A stretch of 9,858 nt of DNA from Quadrisphaera sp. (GTDB taxonomy: Bacteria; Actinomycetota; Actinomycetes; Actinomycetales; Quadrisphaeraceae): the NCBI GenBank assembly GCA_029258695.1, contig JARIBR010000055.1, forward strand, positions 1 to 9,858. Reading direction: 5' to 3'. The notes below the pieces were generated by a model. The model was not told the DNA's origin. It saw only the letters and a program-made list of their open reading frames with translations, and did no database searches. Numbering within the stretch: the stretch's first letter is position 1; every line of letters begins with the position of its first letter. Below, in pieces: positions 6,315-9,858 of the stretch. A program made the translations under genes and the position numbers.

Positions 6315-7837
6315 GCGGCGGCTGCTTCCTCGCGGGCGGACAGCCCCGACGCCGCGGCGACCAGGGCGGCGACGGACAGCGCGTCGCGGGCGAGCTCGGT
6401 GACGACCTGCCCGCGGGAGAACACCAGCGCGCGGTGGGCGATCTTGGTGACCTCCTCCATGTCCGTGGAGATCACCACCGTCGCGACGCCGGTGCGCGCC
6501 GCGTCCCGCAGCAGCGCGTAGATCTCGGACTTCGCGCCCACGTCCACGCCCATCGTGGGCTCCTCGAGCACCAGGACGGCGCGCCCGACGCCGATCCACC
6601 GGGCGAGCACCACCTTCTGCTGGTTGCCGCCGGAGAAGGTGTCCAGCGCCAGCTCCGGGTCTGCCGGCCGCACGCCGAAGGCCGCGATCTGCTCGGCCGC
6701 GCCCACCCGCTCCGCGCCGACCCGGTACGGGGTGAGGGCCCGTCGGCCCCACACCGACGGGTTGAGGAAGAGGTTCTCGCGCACGCTCAGCCCGCTCGCC
6801 ACCGACTCGCTCTCCCGGTTCGAGGTGGCGAACCCGATGCCGCGGGCCACCGCCTCGGCGGGGCTGGCCGGGGAGAACGGCGCGCCGTCCACCTCCATGA
6901 CGCCGCGCGAGGGCGCATCACCGGCGATCGCCCGGCCCACGGCGTCCTGCCCGGCGCCGCGCAGCCCGGACAGCGCGAGGACCTCCCCGGCGCGCACGGA
7001 CAGGTCCACGGGCCCCGCGCCGCCCGCCCGCAGCCCGCGGAGCACGAGGCGCTCCCGCTCGCCGGGGGCGTCGAAGGTGGGGGTGAGCGACTCGTGGCCG
7101 ACGATGAGCTCGACCAGCTCGGGGCCGGGCAGGCCCTCGACGTCGCGCTGCGCCACCACCGCGCCGTTGCGCATCACGACGGTGCGAGAGGAGATCTCGT
7201 AGACCTCCTCGAGGCGGTGGGAGACGTAGACCATGCCGACCCCGGTGCTCCGCAGCCCGCGCAGCACCGTGAACAGGCGCTCGACGTCGGCCGCGGGCAG
7301 CGAGGCGGTGGGCTCGTCGAGCACGAGGAGGTCCGGCTCGGTCACCAGGGCGCGGGCGATCGCCAGCAGGCTGCGCTGGGTGCGCGAGAGGTCCTGGACG
7401 CGGGCGTGGACGTCGATGCCGCCGCCGACGGACTCCAGGGCCCGGAGGGCCTGCGCCTCGACGCCCGCGGCGTGGATCAGCCCGAACCGGCGCGGGTAGC
7501 CGAGGACCTGGGCGATGTTCTCGGCGACGGTCATCCAGCCCACCAGGCCGAGGTCCTGGTGGACGAAGGAGATGCGCGAGCGCACGCCCGGGCGCTCGAG
7601 GTCCTCGCCGCCGAGCAGGATGCGCCCGGCGTCGGCGTGGTGGACGCCGGCGAGTACCTTGATGATCGTCGACTTCCCGGCGCCGTTCTCCCCGAGGAGG
7701 GAGACGATCTCCCCGCGCTCGACGGTGAAGGAGACGTCGTCCGCGGCGCGGGTGGCGAAGAAGGTCTTGGTGACGCCCTCGAGCACGAGCAGGGGCGTCG
7801 CGGCAGCAGGGGGTGGACGGTCCGCGTCAGCGGTCAC
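6311..7837 (-). CDS. Sugar ABC transporter ATP-binding protein, tandem ATPase domains (RbsA-like)
   Basis: This is a 508-residue cytoplasmic ATPase with two fused nucleotide-binding domains, the normal form for ribose-type importers. Domain 1 has Walker A GENGAGKST (49-57), a Q-loop Gln94, a divergent signature LSRTQRSLLAIARAL (150-164), Walker B LLVLDEP (170-176) and the switch His207. Domain 2 has a Walker A without its lysine (GLRGAGQDAVG, 291-301), as in the RbsA family, a clean signature FSGGNQQKV (401-409) and Walker B VLVLEEP (421-427), where the usual Asp is Glu. ATP is therefore probably hydrolysed at one of the two sites, completed by the domain 2 signature. The GTG at 7835-7837 is used, with GGAG five bases upstream. 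This is the first gene of the importer operon and its stop overlaps the permease start. Substrate is unassigned. Confidence 0.95.
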   Translation of the reverse strand: MTADADRPPPAAATPLLVLEGVTKTFFATRAADDVSFTVERGEIVSLLGENGAGKSTIIKVLAGVHHADAGRILLGGEDLERPGVRSRISFVHQDLGLVGWMTVAENIAQVLGYPRRFGLIHAAGVEAQALRALESVGGGIDVHARVQDLSRTQRSLLAIARALVTEPDLLVLDEPTASLPAADVERLFTVLRGLRSTGVGMVYVSHRLEEVYEISSRTVVMRNGAVVAQRDVEGLPGPELVELIVGHESLTPTFDAPGERERLVLRGLRAGGAGPVDLSVRAGEVLALSGLRGAGQDAVGRAIAGDAPSRGVMEVDGAPFSPASPAEAVARGIGFATSNRESESVASGLSVRENLFLNPSVWGRRALTPYRVGAERVGAAEQIAAFGVRPADPELALDTFSGGNQQKVVLARWIGVGRAVLVLEEPTMGVDVGAKSEIYALLRDAARTGVATVVISTDMEEVTKIAHRALVFSRGQVVTELARDALSVAALVAAASGLSAREEAAAA

Positions 7838-8012
7838 GAGGGCTCCAGGCGGGGCGGGAGGCCGGACAGACCCCGACCAGAGCAGCCCTCGACGATACCC
7901 CGGCGATGATCAGGGCGCCCGTCGGCGGACCTCCACGACCGGTGACGACCCCGCCGGAGGGCTCTGGGCGTCTGTTGAGATCATGAGCTCCGCCCGTCTC
8001 GAAGGAGAGATC
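7838..8012. promoter_or_regulatory. Divergent promoter region between the ABC operon and the GntP gene
   Basis: This 175-base gap must carry start signals for both transcription units. I see no convincing -10/-35 pair in either direction; TATCGT on the minus strand (7892-7897) is only a partial -10 match without a -35. The notable sequence is GAGATCATGAGCTC (7977-7990), a 12-of-14 imperfect palindrome with a perfect TCATGA core 23 bases before the GntP start, and a TGATCA palindrome at 7907-7912. Either could be an operator, but neither matches a known binding site that I can name. Confidence 0.5.
8002..8007 (+). promoter_or_regulatory. Ribosome binding site of the GntP-family gene
   Basis: AAGGAG lies five bases before the ATG at 8013-8015. 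An in-frame ATG thirty bases upstream (7983) has no comparable site, so 8013 is the start. Confidence 0.75.
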
Positions 8013-9407
8013 ATGCTGGAAGGCTTCAACCAGACGCTCGGCGTCGGACCGCTGCTCGGCATCGCCGCCGGCGCGGTCGCCCTGATCCTCGTGCTCGTCA
8101 TCGCGTTCCGGTTGCACGCCTTCCTCGTGCTGATCCTCGTCTCGCTGGTCACCGCGTTCGCCACGGGGATCCCACCGGGCGCCATCGTCGAGGTGCTCAC
8201 CGACGGCTTCGGCTCCACGCTCGCGTCGGTGGCCCTGCTCATCGGGCTCGGGGCGATGCTCGGCAAGCTCGTCGAGCACTCCGGCGGTGCCAGGGCGCTG
8301 GCGGAGCGGCTCGTGGAGCGCTTCGGGGAGAAGCACGCCCCGTTCGCCCTCGGCGTGGCCTCGCTGCTCGTCGGCTTCCCCATCTTCTTCGACGCCGGCC
8401 TGGTGGTCATGCTGCCGGTGATCTTCGCCGTCGCGCGGCGCCTCGGTGGCGGCAACGTGCTGCTGTACGGCCTGCCCGCCGCGGCCGCGTTCTCGGTGAT
8501 GCACGTGTTCGTCCCGCCCCACCCCGGGCCCGTCGCCGCGTCCACGTTCTACGGCGCGAACCTCGGCGTGGTGCTCATCGTGGGCCTGGTCATCGCCTTC
8601 CCGCTCTGGTACGTCGCGGGGTACCTGTGGGGCAAGCACGTCGGGCGCACCGTCGTGCTGCCGGTCCCGGACCTGTTCGGCGACACCGACGACGACCAGC
8701 CGGCGAACCCGCCGGCGACCGGCACCGTCATCGCGATGCTCCTGCTCCCGCTGGTGCTGATCTTCATGAACACCGGCATCGACTTCCTCGACGGCTTCGG
8801 CGTGCTCGACGAGAGCGCTGGGGTCTACCCGCTGCTGTCCACCCTCGGCTCGACGCCCGTGGCGCTGCTCATCACCGTGCTCGTGGCCCTCGTCGTCCTC
8901 GGGGGCCGGCGCGGGGAGAAGGGCAGCGCCCTGGAGAAGGTCGTGGACTCCTCGCTGGGCCCGGTGTGCTCGGTCATCCTCATCACCGGCGCCGGCGGGA
9001 TGTTCGGCGGGGTGCTGCGCGCCTCGGGCATCGGCGACGCGCTGTCGGACGAGCTGAGCGACCTCGGGCTGCCCGTCATCGTGGCCGCCTACCTCATCGC
9101 CGTGGCGCTGCGCCTGGCCCAGGGTTCGGCCACCGTCGCGCTGGTCACGGCCGCCGGCCTGGCGGGCCCCGCCGTGGCTGCGGGCGGGTTCAACACCGTG
9201 GAGGTCGTCGCCATCACCCTGGCGACCGCCGCCGGGTCGGTGTTCGCCGGGCACGTCAACGACTCCGGGTTCTGGCTGGTGGGGCGTCTCATGGGCATGG
9301 ACGTCAAGACCACCCTGCGCACGTGGACGGTGCAGCAGGCCCTGCAGTCGGTGGTGGGCTTCGTGCTCTCCCTGGCGGTCTTCGCCCTGGCGGCGGCCTT
9401 CGGCTGA
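8013..9407 (+). CDS. GntP family permease (gluconate:H+ symporter family)
   Basis: This is a 464-residue inner-membrane proton symporter of the GntP family, whose characterised members import gluconate, related sugar acids or D-serine. Length is normal and hydrophobic helices fill the protein. Family hallmarks are all present: GFPIFFDAGLVVMLPVIF (residues 121-138), HVFVPPHPGPVAAS (164-177), RLAQGSATVA (367-376) and GHVNDSGFW (412-421). A hydrophilic loop at about 215-236 (PDLFGDTDDDQPANPP) is a likely cytoplasmic inter-domain linker. The ATG at 8013 has AAGGAG five bases upstream; the frame stays open far upstream only because of base composition. The gene stands alone: no gluconate kinase, sugar-acid dehydratase or GntR-type regulator is nearby in the window. 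It is divergent from the ABC operon, so a shared regulator is possible. Gluconate is the default guess; other hydroxy acids are equally compatible. Confidence 0.93.
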   Translation: MLEGFNQTLGVGPLLGIAAGAVALILVLVIAFRLHAFLVLILVSLVTAFATGIPPGAIVEVLTDGFGSTLASVALLIGLGAMLGKLVEHSGGARALAERLVERFGEKHAPFALGVASLLVGFPIFFDAGLVVMLPVIFAVARRLGGGNVLLYGLPAAAAFSVMHVFVPPHPGPVAASTFYGANLGVVLIVGLVIAFPLWYVAGYLWGKHVGRTVVLPVPDLFGDTDDDQPANPPATGTVIAMLLLPLVLIFMNTGIDFLDGFGVLDESAGVYPLLSTLGSTPVALLITVLVALVVLGGRRGEKGSALEKVVDSSLGPVCSVILITGAGGMFGGVLRASGIGDALSDELSDLGLPVIVAAYLIAVALRLAQGSATVALVTAAGLAGPAVAAGGFNTVEVVAITLATAAGSVFAGHVNDSGFWLVGRLMGMDVKTTLRTWTVQQALQSVVGFVLSLAVFALAAAFG

Positions 9408-9491
9408 TCCTCGGGGCGTCCTCGGTGGTCCGGGTGGCCGTCGCGGCGGTTCTCGTGACGCAGAACCTGCGCCCTCATCACGACACCCCGC

Positions 9492-9511
9492 CCGGGCCGC
9501 TGCTCGCCCGG
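9492..9511. terminator. Possible terminator hairpin downstream of the GntP gene
   Basis: CCGGGC (9492-9497) pairs with GCCCGG (9506-9511) around an eight-base loop, about 85 bases after the GntP stop. No T-run follows. The stem is all G-C and short, so chance formation is likely in this composition. Confidence 0.25.
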
Positions 9512-9616
9512 CGTCGGTGGGACGGCTGGCGCACGAGGACGGGAACGTCGGGCTAGCGGTCCTCTCTCACGTGCGCGACGTCGTGGCCCTGGTGCTCGAC
9601 CTCCCGGGGTGACGGC

Positions 9617-9631
9617 CCGGTCGTCGACCGG
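9617..9631. terminator. Possible terminator hairpin between the convergent genes
   Basis: CCGGTC (9617-9622) and GACCGG (9626-9631) form a perfect six-base stem with a three-base loop. CGGC (9613-9616) and GCCG (9637-9640) could extend it past an internal bulge. It lies 55 bases beyond the stop of the minus-strand stress-protein gene and could serve both directions. No T-run is seen. Confidence 0.35.
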
Positions 9632-9685
9632 AGCACGCCGGGACGGAGCCGCGTCGCCTCGGTGACGCTGGGTGGAGGACCCGCC

Positions 9686-9858
9686 CTAGTCGCCCCAGTG
9701 GAAGCTGCCCGAGGGCACCACCAGGGCGGGAACCGGGGTGTGCCGCAGGATCTTGACGGCCGTGGAGCCGACGAACACCCTCGCGGCCGGGCCGCGCCTG
9801 CTCGACCCCAGCACCAGCAGGTCCCGAGCGTCCCAGTCCGCGCCCTGCAGCGCCCCCT
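9686..9858 (-). CDS. Universal stress protein family, C-terminal part (enters from right edge)
   Basis: The last 56 residues of the protein are visible and end in SFHWGD followed by TAG at 9686-9688; the start lies beyond the right edge. The sequence DLLVLGSSRRGPAARVFVGS followed by TAVKILRHTPVPALVVPSG is the typical C-terminal strand, nucleotide loop, helix and final strand of the UspA fold. These are soluble cytoplasmic proteins, often ATP-binding and induced by stress or dormancy. In the ATP-binding pattern G-2x-G-9x-G-(S/T), the first Gly and the final Gly-Ser are present but Arg replaces the second Gly (GSSR, then nine residues, then GS). ATP binding is therefore uncertain. The gene is convergent with the GntP gene and not part of its operon. 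Confidence 0.88.
   Translation of the reverse strand, partial: GALQGADWDARDLLVLGSSRRGPAARVFVGSTAVKILRHTPVPALVVPSGSFHWGD

Larger units (their letters stand above)
9408..9685. other. Intergenic region between convergent genes, no convincing gene
   Basis: This 278-base stretch separates the end of the GntP gene from the end of the universal stress protein gene. Open frames exist on the plus strand, as everywhere at this GC content, but none has a ribosome binding site or recognisable protein. It contains the two hairpins listed separately, and the ends of both neighbouring transcripts are expected here. Confidence 0.5.

Noticed and set aside
6434..7909. A 491-codon plus-strand frame opposite the ATPase gene
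   Set aside because: It is the antisense shadow of an ATPase with clear Walker motifs.
7983..8012. Alternative GntP start at the ATG at 7983 (adds MSSARLEGEI)
   Set aside because: It has only a weak GAG upstream, whereas 8013 has AAGGAG at ideal spacing, and family alignments by eye favour the shorter N-terminus.
7827..9254. A 475-codon minus-strand frame opposite the GntP gene
   Set aside because: It is very rich in His, Asp, Glu, Arg and Gly with no domain; the plus strand carries all GntP hallmarks.
9425..9613. Possible short plus-strand peptides after the GntP gene, including a frame ending AVLSHVRDVVALVLDLPG before a TGA at 9611
   Set aside because: They look partly protein-like, but none has a ribosome binding site or recognisable family, and open frames of this length are expected by chance at this GC content.

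Overview
The window reads as chromosomal DNA of a high-GC Gram-positive bacterium (Actinomycetota). GC is very high throughout, many starts are GTG, genes are packed with 4-base stop/start overlaps, and the protein families are typical of that phylum. The genus cannot be fixed from this sequence. No RNA gene, CRISPR array, transposase or prophage gene is visible.

Left block (1-3432, minus strand, read right to left): a two-segment membrane protein (2689-3432) overlaps by 4 bases the start of an 821-residue MMPL/RND-type exporter (227-2692). The end of the exporter overlaps by 14 bases the start of a third gene (1-240), which begins with a basic cytoplasmic stretch, enters a membrane segment and runs off the window. 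This looks like one translationally coupled envelope-export operon of unknown cargo.

Middle block (3626-7837, minus strand): a sugar-type ABC importer encoded as ATPase (6311-7837), permease (5175-6314) and lipoprotein binding protein (3973-5178). Each junction is a GTGA overlap, so the three subunits are probably made together. A small acidic 86-residue protein of unknown function (3626-3886) follows after 86 bases with its own strong ribosome binding site.

Right block: a GntP-family gluconate/sugar-acid:H+ symporter (8013-9407, plus strand) is divergent from the ABC operon across a 175-base region (7838-8012) that should hold both promoters. Its neighbour on the right is convergent: the C-terminal part of a universal stress protein (9686-9858, minus) entering from the right edge. 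The 278-base gap between them has two short hairpins but no convincing gene.

Together the window joins two uptake systems (an ABC importer and a proton-coupled symporter) back to back, next to a separate RND-type export operon. No regulator, sugar kinase or catabolic enzyme is in view, so substrates cannot be assigned beyond family level. Most of the window is ordinary. The points most worth a second look are the coupled three-gene MMPL operon with its two-segment partner, two separate 18-base tandem duplications in that partner gene, the unusual ATPase motifs, the small acidic orphan protein, and the repeated start-site sequence in front of the GntP gene.
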